NCBI RefSeq assembly: GCF_030164425.1
Contig: NZ_JASNJD010000018.1
Location: 1 to 64,000, forward strand
Origin: Pseudodonghicola flavimaris
GTDB taxonomy: Bacteria > Pseudomonadota > Alphaproteobacteria > Rhodobacterales > Rhodobacteraceae
DNA: 64,000 nucleotides
Direction of reading: 5' to 3'
Under the pieces are notes generated by a model. That model did no database searches. It saw only the letters and a list, made by a program, of their open reading frames with translations, and had not been told where the DNA came from. This document shows positions 17,446-25,607 of this stretch, piece by piece. A program made the position numbers and the translations under genes. Each line of letters starts with the position of its first letter. Within the stretch, counting starts at the first letter, position 1.

Positions 17446-18213
17446 TTAGGTGACGCTGTACCCGCCATCGACGGGGATGCTGACGCCGGTGACATAGGAC
17501 GAGGCCCCCGACGCCAGAAAGATTGCCGTGCCAGCAAGGTCCTCCGGCTCCCCCCAGCGGTTTGCGGGCGTGCGCGCCAGCACACGTTCATTCAGCCCCT
17601 CCATCTCCCGACGCCCCTGCGCGCCGAGACCGGTGTTGATCCAGCCGGGCAGGATGGCGTTGACCTGAATGTTCTGCTCAGCCCAGGCGATGGCGAGGCT
17701 CTTGGTCAGCTGCACCACGCCGCCCTTGCTGGCGGCATAGGCCGGCACTTCACCGGCCCCGAAAATCGAATACATCGACCCGATATTGATGATCTTGCCG
17801 CCTCCCGCACAAAGATGTGCATAGGCGATTTTCGACAAATGGAAGACAGCGCGCAGGTTGACCGAGACGTTCTTGTCCCACTGCTCCATCGTCATCTCTT
17901 CGGGGCGGACATGAATGCCGATCCCCGCGTTGTTCACCAGGATATCGAGGCCGCCGAACGTCGACACGCAGCGCGCGACCAACGCCTCGGCCTCCTCCGC
18001 GACAGTCACATCGGCCTCAAGCCCCAGCGTCGGGTTGCCGCTATCGGCCGTCAGCTCGGCTGCGACCCTGGTGGCGGCCTCCCCGCTCAGGTCGCCAATC
18101 ACGACGCTGGCCCCGGCGCCGGACAGCGCCCGCGCGATCCCGAGCCCGATACCAGAGGCGCCACCGGTCACCAGGGCCACGCGGCCCGTCAGGTCAAAAA
18201 GGTCAGAGGTCAT
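17446..18213 (-). CDS. Short-chain dehydrogenase (gluconate 5-dehydrogenase-like)
   Basis: 255 residues; classical SDR with TGGASGIG (about residue 18), DADV-type LEADVTV, NNAG (about 93), catalytic serine in NIGSMYS, YAASK (about 158) and the SIPVDGGYS end. The closest feel is to gluconate-5-dehydrogenase/2-deoxygluconate-3-dehydrogenase-type SDRs. Its start overlaps the alcohol dehydrogenase stop (ATGA), implying that consecutive oxidations of one hydroxylated substrate are likely. Confidence 0.88.
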   Translation of the reverse strand: MTSDLFDLTGRVALVTGGASGIGLGIARALSGAGASVVIGDLSGEAATRVAAELTADSGNPTLGLEADVTVAEEAEALVARCVSTFGGLDILVNNAGIGIHVRPEEMTMEQWDKNVSVNLRAVFHLSKIAYAHLCAGGGKIINIGSMYSIFGAGEVPAYAASKGGVVQLTKSLAIAWAEQNIQVNAILPGWINTGLGAQGRREMEGLNERVLARTPANRWGEPEDLAGTAIFLASGASSYVTGVSIPVDGGYSVT

Positions 18214-19265
18214 GCAAGGTCTCCTTCGAGGGACAGTCCGGGGTCCACAAGGATTTTGAATTCTGCGGGGCTGGACAGAAGCGGCGCGAAGCCGTCAGGC
18301 ACGACACGCTCCATCGGCACGGTACGGGTGACGATCCGGGACGGGTGAAACCGGCCCTCCGCAATCATTTCGATCAGCGCCGGAAAGACATCGCGATAGC
18401 CCAGCGTCGTGATCAGGCTGACCTCGCGATTGACCATATCGAACAGATCGAGCGTGGCGGGCGCGGTAAACAGCCCGGCGAGGATCACAGAGCCCCCCTT
18501 GCGCGTGGCGCGCAATGCCTCGTCGAGCGCGGCCTGAACCCCGACCGCCTCAAACGCCAGGTCGAAGGCTCCCTCGGGCAACGGCGACTGAGCGGGCGAG
18601 GTCGCGTGATCGGCCCCAAGGCTCAGCGCCATATCGCGGCGCGGCGCCGACAAGTCCGTCGCCGTGATCTCGGCCGCCCCAGCCAGCTTCAGAAGCTGGA
18701 CCAGCAACAGCCCGATGGGCCCCGCCCCGATCACGGCACAGCGCGCGCCCTTGACGCTGCCCGCCCGGTTGATCGCGTGCTGGGCAACTGCGGCGGGTTC
18801 CAGCAGCGCGGCATCCTCGAAAGTCACCGCGTCGGGCAGCTTGTGCAGCATATAGGCTGGCAGGATCGCCTCTTCGGCCATGCCGCCATGCCCCATCAGC
18901 CCGGCGAAACCCCATTGATCGCAGAGATGATAGTCACCCCGCGCGCAGGCGGCGCAACGCCCGCAGCGATATTCCGGCTCCACCGCGACGCGGTCACCGC
19001 GGGCGAGCCCCTGAACCTCGGCACCGACCTCGCGCACAGTTCCGCAGAACTCGTGCCCGATCACCAGCGGCGCCTTGACGCCGCTCAGCGCATGCGGGGC
19101 CTCGGTCGGAATCGCGAGCGGTCCCATGGCATACTCGTGCAGGTCACTGCCGCAGATGCCGCACAAGGCCACCTGCAGCCGGACCTCGCCCGGCCTCAGC
19201 GCCTGCGGCGCGCGCGCCTCCACCCGGAGGTCGCGCCGAGCATGCCAGAAGACCGCCCGTGTCAT
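18210..19265 (-). CDS. Zinc-dependent medium-chain alcohol dehydrogenase (butanediol/sorbitol DH-like)
   Basis: 351 residues. Catalytic zinc ligands are visible in CGICGSDLHEY and GHEFCGTVREVG. The structural zinc cysteines are CGRCAACARGDYHLC. The NAD-binding motif is GAGPIGLLLVQL (about residue 177). The insertion between the first ligand and GHEF resembles (R,R)-butanediol dehydrogenases. It oxidises a secondary alcohol to a ketone. Its ATG overlaps the cupin stop by one base (TGATG). Confidence 0.9.
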   Translation of the reverse strand: MTRAVFWHARRDLRVEARAPQALRPGEVRLQVALCGICGSDLHEYAMGPLAIPTEAPHALSGVKAPLVIGHEFCGTVREVGAEVQGLARGDRVAVEPEYRCGRCAACARGDYHLCDQWGFAGLMGHGGMAEEAILPAYMLHKLPDAVTFEDAALLEPAAVAQHAINRAGSVKGARCAVIGAGPIGLLLVQLLKLAGAAEITATDLSAPRRDMALSLGADHATSPAQSPLPEGAFDLAFEAVGVQAALDEALRATRKGGSVILAGLFTAPATLDLFDMVNREVSLITTLGYRDVFPALIEMIAEGRFHPSRIVTRTVPMERVVPDGFAPLLSSPAEFKILVDPGLSLEGDLA

Positions 19266-19798
19266 CAGCGCAGCAACGTATCGACGTAATCGGCGCCGAT
19301 CCCGACCGCCTCATAGTGGTCGCGGCACATTTTCAGGTAGTCATGGACGTCCATGTACCCTTCGGTCTCACCGTTCTGGTCGAGCCAGATCAGCGGCCCC
19401 TTCACGATGAAGAACGCGCGCATCGGCTCAGGGTGGTCATAGGCCACAAGGGTATGGCCCTCCCCCGGCGACTCGTAGATGAAGTCGCCCGCGGTGGCGG
19501 TCCAGTCGTGCTCCAGATAGCCCCACTTGCCGCTGATGGTGTAGGCGAAGACCTCATGCGGATGGTAGTGACGGTTCACCAGCCCCGCTTCCTTGGCGCG
19601 CAGGATATCGCACCATTTGTTCTGGCTGGGCGAGATCCAAAGCGGCCGCGAGGAAACCGTCTCGGTGAACGGCACGAAATACTTTTCATCGCTGTCAGCG
19701 ACCTTGCTCATATACACGTCGCGCCCGGCATCGGGTTTGAAGACGTCGGGAATGGGCTGGATGTCTTTCCAGAATTCGTTTGTCGCAGCTTCGGCCAT
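19265..19798 (-). CDS. Cupin of the 2,4'-dihydroxyacetophenone dioxygenase family
   Basis: 177 residues with a good GGAGG before the ATG. A cupin motif with paired histidines, NRHYHPHEVFAYTISGKWGYLEHDW, is followed by GDFIYESPGEGHTL, containing the remaining likely iron ligands. From memory this pattern matches the 2,4'-dihydroxyacetophenone dioxygenase-like cupins, which cleave a C-C bond beside a carbonyl. With two alcohol dehydrogenases beside it, oxidation of a hydroxyketone or diketone followed by cleavage is plausible. The substrate is not established. Confidence 0.78.
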   Translation of the reverse strand: MAEAATNEFWKDIQPIPDVFKPDAGRDVYMSKVADSDEKYFVPFTETVSSRPLWISPSQNKWCDILRAKEAGLVNRHYHPHEVFAYTISGKWGYLEHDWTATAGDFIYESPGEGHTLVAYDHPEPMRAFFIVKGPLIWLDQNGETEGYMDVHDYLKMCRDHYEAVGIGADYVDTLLR

Positions 19799-19813
19799 AG
19801 GGTCCTCCAGGTC

Positions 19814-20557
19814 TTAAGCAGCAGCGACGGATGTACCGACGCCACCGATGAATTGGGTAAAGGGCATATCCAGGTAGTCCGGTCCCAGCTTCTGGCGGTC
19901 ACGCACGGCCTCGATGCCGCGCAGCGCCTTTTGGCTGTGGGTGCGCATCAGCATCTCTGCCGCGGTTGCATCACCCGAGAGGATCGCGGCCACGACGCCA
20001 TGATGCTCGGCCAGGCCCGACCGCACGGTCTGCACCGCATAGGCGCGGTCCGATGCGAAGACCGTGCGATTGATCTGCACCGGCATATAGGCCAGCGTTT
20101 CGATCGACCGGGTCAGGCTTTCATTGCCTGTCGCCGACACCAGCGTTTCGTGAAACGTCCAGTTCGCGGAAGAATGCAGCGTGAGGAAGCGATCCGTGAG
20201 TTCGACATTCTCGGCCAGTTCGCCGTACTCGCGCAGGCTTTGTTCCAGCGTGTCACGGGTTTCGTCGCTCAGCCCCTGTCGTGCCAGCGCACCGGCGGCA
20301 GAGCCTTCGAGTACCGCGCGCACCACATTGGCGTCCCAGACATCCCGCACGCGAATGCCGCGGACAGTGTAGCCACGGTTACTCTGACCCACCACGAGAT
20401 TTTGCGCCTCCAGCCGCAACAGCGCGGCCCGGACCGGCGTGCGCGACACTTCGAGAATATCGCAAATATGCTTCTCGGTCAGTCGCTGCTCGGGCTCGAA
20501 TTCCCCGTTCAGCAACATGCTTCGCAGCTTGGTGTAGACTGTCTGTTCCTGGCTCAT
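19814..20557 (-). CDS. GntR-family regulator (FCD subfamily), autoregulated
   Basis: 247 residues. The winged helix reads LRSMLLNGEFEPEQRLTEKHICDILEVSRTPVRAALLRLEAQNLV. The FCD domain carries candidate ligand residues in SANWTFHETLVSA, LAEHHGVVAAI and MLMRTHSQKAL. First gene of the nine-gene leftward operon. A perfect TTGTATACAA palindrome abuts the start codon and another lies 106 bp upstream, the pattern known for GntR proteins, so autoregulation is likely. The operator occupies the space where a ribosome site should be. Confidence 0.9.
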   Translation of the reverse strand: MSQEQTVYTKLRSMLLNGEFEPEQRLTEKHICDILEVSRTPVRAALLRLEAQNLVVGQSNRGYTVRGIRVRDVWDANVVRAVLEGSAAGALARQGLSDETRDTLEQSLREYGELAENVELTDRFLTLHSSANWTFHETLVSATGNESLTRSIETLAYMPVQINRTVFASDRAYAVQTVRSGLAEHHGVVAAILSGDATAAEMLMRTHSQKALRGIEAVRDRQKLGPDYLDMPFTQFIGGVGTSVAAA

Positions 20558-20567
20558 TTGTATACAA
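20558..20567. promoter_or_regulatory. GntR-type operator TTGTATACAA (proximal)
   Basis: Perfect 10-bp palindrome directly against the GntR start codon at 20557. TGTATACA-centred palindromes are classical GntR-family sites. A bound repressor would also hide the translation start region of the DNA. Confidence 0.7.
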
Positions 20568-20619
20568 TACCCGGGCGATCTCTTTCGGATAAGAGAGTTG
20601 GCTTGGACATAAACGACAA

Positions 20620-20644
20620 AAAGATGCGACTTTCGCGCATCTTT
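20620..20644 (-). terminator. Intrinsic-terminator-like hairpin in the leader of the GntR operon
   Basis: On the minus strand AAAGATGCG pairs with CGCATCTTT (9 bp perfect, 7-nt loop), running into CTTTTTG, a five-T tract. It lies between the two TTGTATACAA sites, 63-87 bp before the GntR start. It could end read-through from the AraC gene, whose stop is over 330 bp upstream, or act as an attenuator if the operon promoter overlaps the distal operator. Confidence 0.6.
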
Positions 20645-20663
20645 CCTATTCAGCCTTCAGATT

Positions 20664-20673
20664 TTGTATACAA
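20664..20673. promoter_or_regulatory. GntR-type operator TTGTATACAA (distal)
   Basis: Identical to the proximal palindrome, 106 bp away (close to ten helical turns), allowing one dimer at each and possible looping. It is flanked by T/A runs on both sides. Confidence 0.7.
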
Positions 20674-20927
20674 TTTTTCCATGAACGGCGCTTGATCACA
20701 TCGGCCGCGAAGGGCCGATAGCGCGCCTCCGGGCGCCCCGCGTCCGAACCGAGGGCACGCGCCTCCGCCCCTGCTCGCCGCCCCTTTGACAGGGCGCTTC
20801 CGAAGCTCAGGAGCCCTGTCCGCCGCAGCCGTCCTGCCCTGCCGCAAGTACCCGCATATCGCGCGCCTCTTTGCGCCTGGCAGACTATTGGACCTTCAGA
20901 TGCGGCAACTGCTCCTCTCGCCACATG
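20674..20927. other. Gene-free GC-rich stretch upstream of the GntR operon
   Basis: Part of the 418-bp gap between the AraC stop and the GntR start. I see no believable coding sequence or strong hairpin with a T-tract here. It presumably holds the operon's upstream promoter elements. Confidence 0.4.
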
Positions 20928-20980
20928 TGAACATGTTAAGTATACTGTCGCGTGTCAATCTAAATCTTAAACACGTTAAG
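20928..20980. promoter_or_regulatory. Putative AraC-protein half sites (GAACATGTTAAG and AAACACGTTAAG)
   Basis: GAACATGTTAAG (20929-20940) and AAACACGTTAAG (20969-20980, running over the AraC stop codon) match at 10 of 12 positions and point the same way 40 bp apart, as AraC proteins prefer. The first, as TGAACATGTTAA (20928-20939), is the exact reverse complement of a 12-mer in the aldehyde dehydrogenase promoter at 22015-22026. Confidence 0.5.
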
Positions 20981-21938
20981 CATTTGCGTCAGCACTGCCC
21001 TGCGGATACTGCCCTGGCGAACAGCCGAAGGCGCGGCGGAACTGCCGGTTGAAATAGGAAACGTCGTTGAACCCGCATTCATAGGCGATGGTGGAGACCA
21101 GCCGCTTCGATCCGGCGCGGCAGCGTTCGATCAGCAACTGGCAGGCCCGTTCCAGACGCCGGCGCAGAAGGTAATCGGTGGGGGTCATGCCGGCACAGGC
21201 GAACGCCCGCTGCAGCGTGCGGATCGGAACGCCAAGCTCTTCGGCCAGATGACCGGGCGACATGGCGCTGTTGGCAAACCCGTGGTCGATCGAGGCCATC
21301 GCCATTTCCAGCAGTTGCCGGTTGAACAGATCCGCATCGGCCGGCTGCCCCTCCGGGCGCACCGGCGCTTCACACAGCACGGCGCCGAGCACGCCGAAGA
21401 TCGCGTCTTTCAGGAAAGACGACCGACGCTCCGAAGCCCCCTCCTCAAATGCGCTGGCGATCAGCGCCGACAGCGCCCGCGCAGACAGGCTTTCCTGCCG
21501 AATCGAGCGCCCGGAGAAATCCATCCCGCCAAACCGATCGAGCATTTCACAACGATCCAGATGGATCGACAGGTGCCGCATATACTTGCCGAAGAAGGTG
21601 AACTCCGACGGCACGGTGCTGTCGATCAGGATCATGTCGCCCGGCCCCATCAGGGTCGAGGTGCCGGCCTGCTGCATCAGCGCCTGCCCCTCCTCCTGTA
21701 TGATGAGAAACACATGCTCTCCGGGTTTTGCCTGGATGTCGGCCTCGGTGCGGCGCACGCGCTGCACGTCCTTGCCGATCATCGCCATTTCCAGTCCGGC
21801 ATAGGTCTCGCGGCTGATATGGCCTCGCACCGTCTCACGGCCGTCCGCGGGGAACATTTCAAACGCACCGCAGACCGATTGCAGGCTCGCTGCAAACTGG
21901 TCAAACGGCATCACTTCGGGTTTCAATTGCGTCAGCAT
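20976..21938 (-). CDS. AraC-family regulator, FeaR-like
   Basis: 320 residues from the ATG at 21938, preceded by GGAGGAGGG; an upstream start would enter the divergent promoter. An N-terminal sensing domain includes KPGEHVFLIIQEEGQALMQQ and GDMILIDSTVPSEF, the arrangement seen in FeaR-type regulators of aromatic amine use. The C-terminal pair of helix-turn-helices reads LAEELGVPIRTLQRAFACAGM and STIAYECGFNDVSYFNRQFRRAFG. It is divergent from the aldehyde dehydrogenase/GMC oxidoreductase pair, which it probably activates. Confidence 0.87.
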   Translation of the reverse strand: MLTQLKPEVMPFDQFAASLQSVCGAFEMFPADGRETVRGHISRETYAGLEMAMIGKDVQRVRRTEADIQAKPGEHVFLIIQEEGQALMQQAGTSTLMGPGDMILIDSTVPSEFTFFGKYMRHLSIHLDRCEMLDRFGGMDFSGRSIRQESLSARALSALIASAFEEGASERRSSFLKDAIFGVLGAVLCEAPVRPEGQPADADLFNRQLLEMAMASIDHGFANSAMSPGHLAEELGVPIRTLQRAFACAGMTPTDYLLRRRLERACQLLIERCRAGSKRLVSTIAYECGFNDVSYFNRQFRRAFGCSPGQYPQGSADANA

Positions 21939-22014
21939 CCCGTCCCTCCTCCGCACGGTCGCGTTCGTCTTAAAGCGGCGTCGCATCCCTCCAAGAACGA
22001 CTCGCTCCGTTCAA

Positions 22015-22026
22015 TTAACATGTTCA
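22015..22026. promoter_or_regulatory. Putative AraC-protein site in the aldehyde dehydrogenase promoter
   Basis: TTAACATGTTCA, the exact reverse complement of 20928-20939. It lies 30 bp before the aldehyde dehydrogenase start, inside the 117-bp divergent promoter. The inner AACATGTT is palindromic. Confidence 0.5.
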
Positions 22027-22055
22027 GCGAAAGATTTCTACGAGGGAGGAGCCTC

Positions 22056-23456
22056 ATGCGTCGCTTCAGCATGATCATCGATGGACAGACCGTCGACACC
22101 GACACCCATTTTGACGTGGTCAGCCCGCGCGACGGAAGCGTCGTGGGGCAAGCGCCGCAAGGCACCCCCGAGCATCTCGACCGTGCGGTCGCCGCCGCCA
22201 ACGCGGCATTCAAGACATGGTCCAAGACCCCGGACGACGAGCGCCGGGCAGCCTGCGAACAGGTGGCGGCCAAGCTGGCAGAACATGCCGAGGAGCTGGC
22301 CCAGCTTCTGACCGCCGAACAGGGCAAACCGCTCAACGGCATGGGGTCACGTTTCGAGCTGGGCGGCGCTCAGGCCTGGGCCGGCCATACCGCCTCCCTG
22401 TCGCTGGATCCGAAAGTCCTGCAGGACGACAACGAGGGGCGGGTCGAGCTGCACCGCAAGCCGATCGGCGTCGTCGGCTCCATCACGCCGTGGAACTGGC
22501 CCCTGATGATCGCGATCTGGCACATCGTGCCCGCGCTGCGCACGGGAAACACCGTCGTGATCAAGCCCTCGCCCTACACGCCGCTCTCGACGCTGCGCAT
22601 GGTCGAGCTGTTCAACGAATTTCTCCCCAGGGGCGTGCTGAACGTGGTGACCTGCGATGACGTGACCGTCAATCTGGGTGCGGCCATGTCCTCGCACCCC
22701 GGGATCCGCAAGATGGTCTTCACCGGCTCGACACCCACTGGCCGCAAGGTCTTCGCCAGTGCGGCCGAGACGATGAAACGCCTGACATTGGAACTGGGGG
22801 GCAACGATGCGGGCATCGTCCTGCCCGATGCCGATCCCACGGAAATTGCCGAGGGCCTGTTCTGGGGCGCGTTCATCAACAACGGCCAGACCTGCGCCGC
22901 GATGAAACGCCTCTATGTCCATGATGACATCTATGACGCCGTGTGCGAGGCGCTCACCGACTACGCCCGCACGGTCAAGGCCGGCCCGGACGAGGAGGCC
23001 GTGCTCGGCCCCATCGCCAACAAGATGCAATTCGACAAGGTCGCGCGCCTGATCGAGGGTGCCAAGACCAAGGGCCGCGTCCTTCTGGGGGGCGAGCCCG
23101 GCGAGGGCATGTATTACGGCCCGACCCTGATCGCCGATCTCGACGACGACGATCCGCTCGTGACCGAAGAACAGTTCGGCCCGGTCCTGCCGATCCTGCG
23201 CTACAGCGATATCGACGACGCCGTCGCCCGCGCCAACGACAGTGAAAACGGTCTGGGCGGCTCGGTCTGGTCCAAGGATATCGAAAAGGCGAAAGAGATC
23301 GCCCTGCGGCTCGAATGCGGCTCTGCCTGGATCAACAAACACGGTGCGATCCAGCCGAACGCGCCCTTCGGCGGCGTGAAGCAGTCGGGCTTCGGCGTCG
23401 AGTTCGGCGACGAGGGTCTGTCCGAATATACAGACATCCAGACGCTGCTCGTCTAA
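22056..23456 (+). CDS. NAD(P)-dependent aldehyde dehydrogenase
   Basis: 466 residues from the ATG at 22056, preceded by GAGGGAGGA. ALDH hallmarks: TPWNWPLMI (cofactor), KPSPYTP, FTGSTPTGRKV, general base in LELGGNDAGIV (about residue 245) and the nucleophile cysteine in NNGQTCAAMKRL (about 280). It oxidises an aldehyde to an acid. The aldehyde probably comes from the GMC oxidoreductase encoded next (19-bp gap). Vanillin, betaine-aldehyde and phenylacetaldehyde types cannot be distinguished by eye. Confidence 0.92.
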   Translation: MRRFSMIIDGQTVDTDTHFDVVSPRDGSVVGQAPQGTPEHLDRAVAAANAAFKTWSKTPDDERRAACEQVAAKLAEHAEELAQLLTAEQGKPLNGMGSRFELGGAQAWAGHTASLSLDPKVLQDDNEGRVELHRKPIGVVGSITPWNWPLMIAIWHIVPALRTGNTVVIKPSPYTPLSTLRMVELFNEFLPRGVLNVVTCDDVTVNLGAAMSSHPGIRKMVFTGSTPTGRKVFASAAETMKRLTLELGGNDAGIVLPDADPTEIAEGLFWGAFINNGQTCAAMKRLYVHDDIYDAVCEALTDYARTVKAGPDEEAVLGPIANKMQFDKVARLIEGAKTKGRVLLGGEPGEGMYYGPTLIADLDDDDPLVTEEQFGPVLPILRYSDIDDAVARANDSENGLGGSVWSKDIEKAKEIALRLECGSAWINKHGAIQPNAPFGGVKQSGFGVEFGDEGLSEYTDIQTLLV

Positions 23457-23475
23457 CGTCGCATCAGGGAGAGAG

Positions 23476-25077
23476 ATGATGGAACAATACGACTATATCG
23501 TCGTCGGCGGCGGCTCGTCCGGCTGCGTCATGGCCGCCCGCCTCTCGGAGGATCCGGGCGTGCGCGTGCTGCTCATCGAAAGCGGCCGCAAAGACAGCGA
23601 CCGTTTCATCCACATCCCGGCCACTTTCTTCAAGGTGGTGGAAAAGGGGCGCGACATCGTCGCCTATGTGGGAGAGAAATCCGACCTGGTGAACGGGCGG
23701 GAAAGCTTCGTTCTGCAAGGCAACGTTCTGGGCGGCGGTTCCTCCGTGAACGCCATGATCTACATTCGCGGCCAGTCGCACGACTATGACAACTGGGCGC
23801 AGATGGGCAATCGCGGCTGGAGCTATGCCGACGTACTGCCGGTATTCCGCGACTTGGAGAACAACATGGAAATCGCGGATGATTTCCACGGCACCACCGG
23901 CCCGCTGCATGTGTCCGAGACAAACTATCATCATCCGCTGTCGCGCGCCTTCATCCGCGCCGCACAGCAAACCGGCGTACCCTACAACCCCGATTTCAAC
24001 GGTGGCCAGCAAGAGGGCGTGGGCTTTTTCCAGACCACCACCCATGACGGCCGCCGCTGGTCTGCGGCGATAGCCTTTCTGCGCGATGCGGAGAAGCGTC
24101 AGAACCTGAACATCATGACCGAGGCCCGCGTCGCCCGCCTGACGTTCGAGGGCACCCGCGCCACCGGTGTCGAACTGGAGGACGGCCGGAAATTCGGTGC
24201 CGCGGGCGAGGTCATCCTCTGCGCCGGTGCGCTGGAAACCCCGCGCCTGCTGCAATTGTCGGGCATCGGCAACGCCGAGGAGCTGAAGGCTCACGGCATC
24301 GACATCGTCGCGGATGTGCCGGGTGTGGGAGAGAATTTCCAGGACCACCTGGAGGTCAACGTGCAGTGCACCACCAAGGACCCGGTCTCGCTCTACCGCG
24401 AGGACAAGGGGATCGCGGCGGCCAAGCACATGGCGCAATACCTGGCCTTCCGCACAGGCATTCTGTCCTCGAACGTGGTGGAATCCGGCGGGTTTGTGAA
24501 TGTGTCCGGCGGCGACATCCCCGACGTTCAGTTCCACGTCATCCCGGTCATGGTCGGCTTTGTCGACCGCGACCCGATCGAGGCGCATGGCATGTCGGTG
24601 AACCCCTGCGTGCTGCGGCCGCAATCGCGTGGCACGCTCAAGCTGCGGTCCGGTAACCCCAAGGACAAGCCGCTGTTCGACGCGGGCAGCTTTTCCGCGC
24701 CCGAGGATCTCGAGGTCATGCTGCGCGCCACGAAGAAGACCATCGACATCTACCGCGCCCCGGCGCTGGCGTCACTGTGCAACGACTTCGCCCTGCCCTC
24801 GCCCCAGGCGGTCAACGATGACGACGCGCTGCGCGACTTCATCCGGCAAACCGCGAAGACGGTCTACCACCCGTCCGGCACCGCGAAGATGGCACCCGAC
24901 ACCGACCCGATGGGCGTGGTCGACAGCGAGCTGCGGGTTCGCGGCGTGCAGGGGCTGCGCGTGGCCGATGCCTCCGTCATGCCGCGCCTCGTCTCCGGCA
25001 ACACCAATGCGCCGGTCATGATGATTGCAGAGCGTTGCGCACGCTTCGTCACCGGCAAGGAGAGCCTGCTGACCTGA
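23476..25077 (+). CDS. GMC-family FAD-dependent oxidoreductase (alcohol/choline dehydrogenase-like)
   Basis: 533 residues. The FAD-binding start is YDYIVVGGGSSGCVMAARLSE, followed by GMC signature GNVLGGGSSVNAMIYIRGQ. The second GMC block is GALETPRLLQLSGIG, and the catalytic C-terminal histidine/asparagine region is YHPSGTAKMA and SGNTNAPVMMIAERCA. It oxidises an alcohol, passing electrons to the respiratory chain or oxygen. ATG 23476 and 23479 are both possible. It is co-transcribed with the aldehyde dehydrogenase, giving alcohol to acid in two steps. Confidence 0.92.
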   Translation: MMEQYDYIVVGGGSSGCVMAARLSEDPGVRVLLIESGRKDSDRFIHIPATFFKVVEKGRDIVAYVGEKSDLVNGRESFVLQGNVLGGGSSVNAMIYIRGQSHDYDNWAQMGNRGWSYADVLPVFRDLENNMEIADDFHGTTGPLHVSETNYHHPLSRAFIRAAQQTGVPYNPDFNGGQQEGVGFFQTTTHDGRRWSAAIAFLRDAEKRQNLNIMTEARVARLTFEGTRATGVELEDGRKFGAAGEVILCAGALETPRLLQLSGIGNAEELKAHGIDIVADVPGVGENFQDHLEVNVQCTTKDPVSLYREDKGIAAAKHMAQYLAFRTGILSSNVVESGGFVNVSGGDIPDVQFHVIPVMVGFVDRDPIEAHGMSVNPCVLRPQSRGTLKLRSGNPKDKPLFDAGSFSAPEDLEVMLRATKKTIDIYRAPALASLCNDFALPSPQAVNDDDALRDFIRQTAKTVYHPSGTAKMAPDTDPMGVVDSELRVRGVQGLRVADASVMPRLVSGNTNAPVMMIAERCARFVTGKESLLT

Positions 25078-25148
25078 ATGGCCGTCCGGGCAACCGGGCG
25101 TGCAGAGCCCGTGATCGCGGAGTTGTCCTGTTGTGGACCTCCGCGGTC

Positions 25149-25607
25149 TCAGTCGAAATCCGTCGCTTCGGCCACTTCGCGCAATTCGCCCAGAAGGGTC
25201 AGCAGCTGCGACATCTTCTCCGTACCATATGCGGCCTCAAGCCGGCGGTAGATCTCCTCGGATCGGCGCGAGGCCTCCTCGAACAACGCCGCCCCTTCGC
25301 GCGACAGGATCACCGAATGGCGCCGCGCGTCCTTGGATTTCACCGTGTGGATCAGCCCCCGGTCCAACAGCGTCCTGAAAATCCGCGACAACGACGGCGC
25401 GAGGATCACACACCGCTCCGACAGGGTCTTGGAATCCAGCGGCGAGTCATCGGCCAGGGCGCGCAGCACCCGCCATTGCTGCAAGGTCAGGCCATAGCTT
25501 TCGACATGATCCTTGAAGGGGCGCATGGTCGCTTCTCGGGCGCGCAGAAGCGAAATCGGCAAAGCGCGCTGAAAATCCCGAAGCCGTTTTTCCTGACCTG
25601 TGTCCAT
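25149..25607 (-). CDS. MarR-family regulator (HpaR-like)
   Basis: 152 residues from the ATG at 25607 (GGAGTG just upstream). The sequence LRAREATMRPFKDHVESYGLTLQQWRVLRAL, SKTLSERCVILAPSLSRIFRTLLDRGLI and KDARRHSVILS follows the winged-helix layout of homoprotocatechuate-operon repressor HpaR. MarR/HpaR proteins repress aromatic catabolic genes and release DNA on ligand binding. No obvious target operon adjoins it: it converges on the GMC gene and its upstream side is a 503-bp gene-free stretch. Confidence 0.87.
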   Translation of the reverse strand: MDTGQEKRLRDFQRALPISLLRAREATMRPFKDHVESYGLTLQQWRVLRALADDSPLDSKTLSERCVILAPSLSRIFRTLLDRGLIHTVKSKDARRHSVILSREGAALFEEASRRSEEIYRRLEAAYGTEKMSQLLTLLGELREVAEATDFD

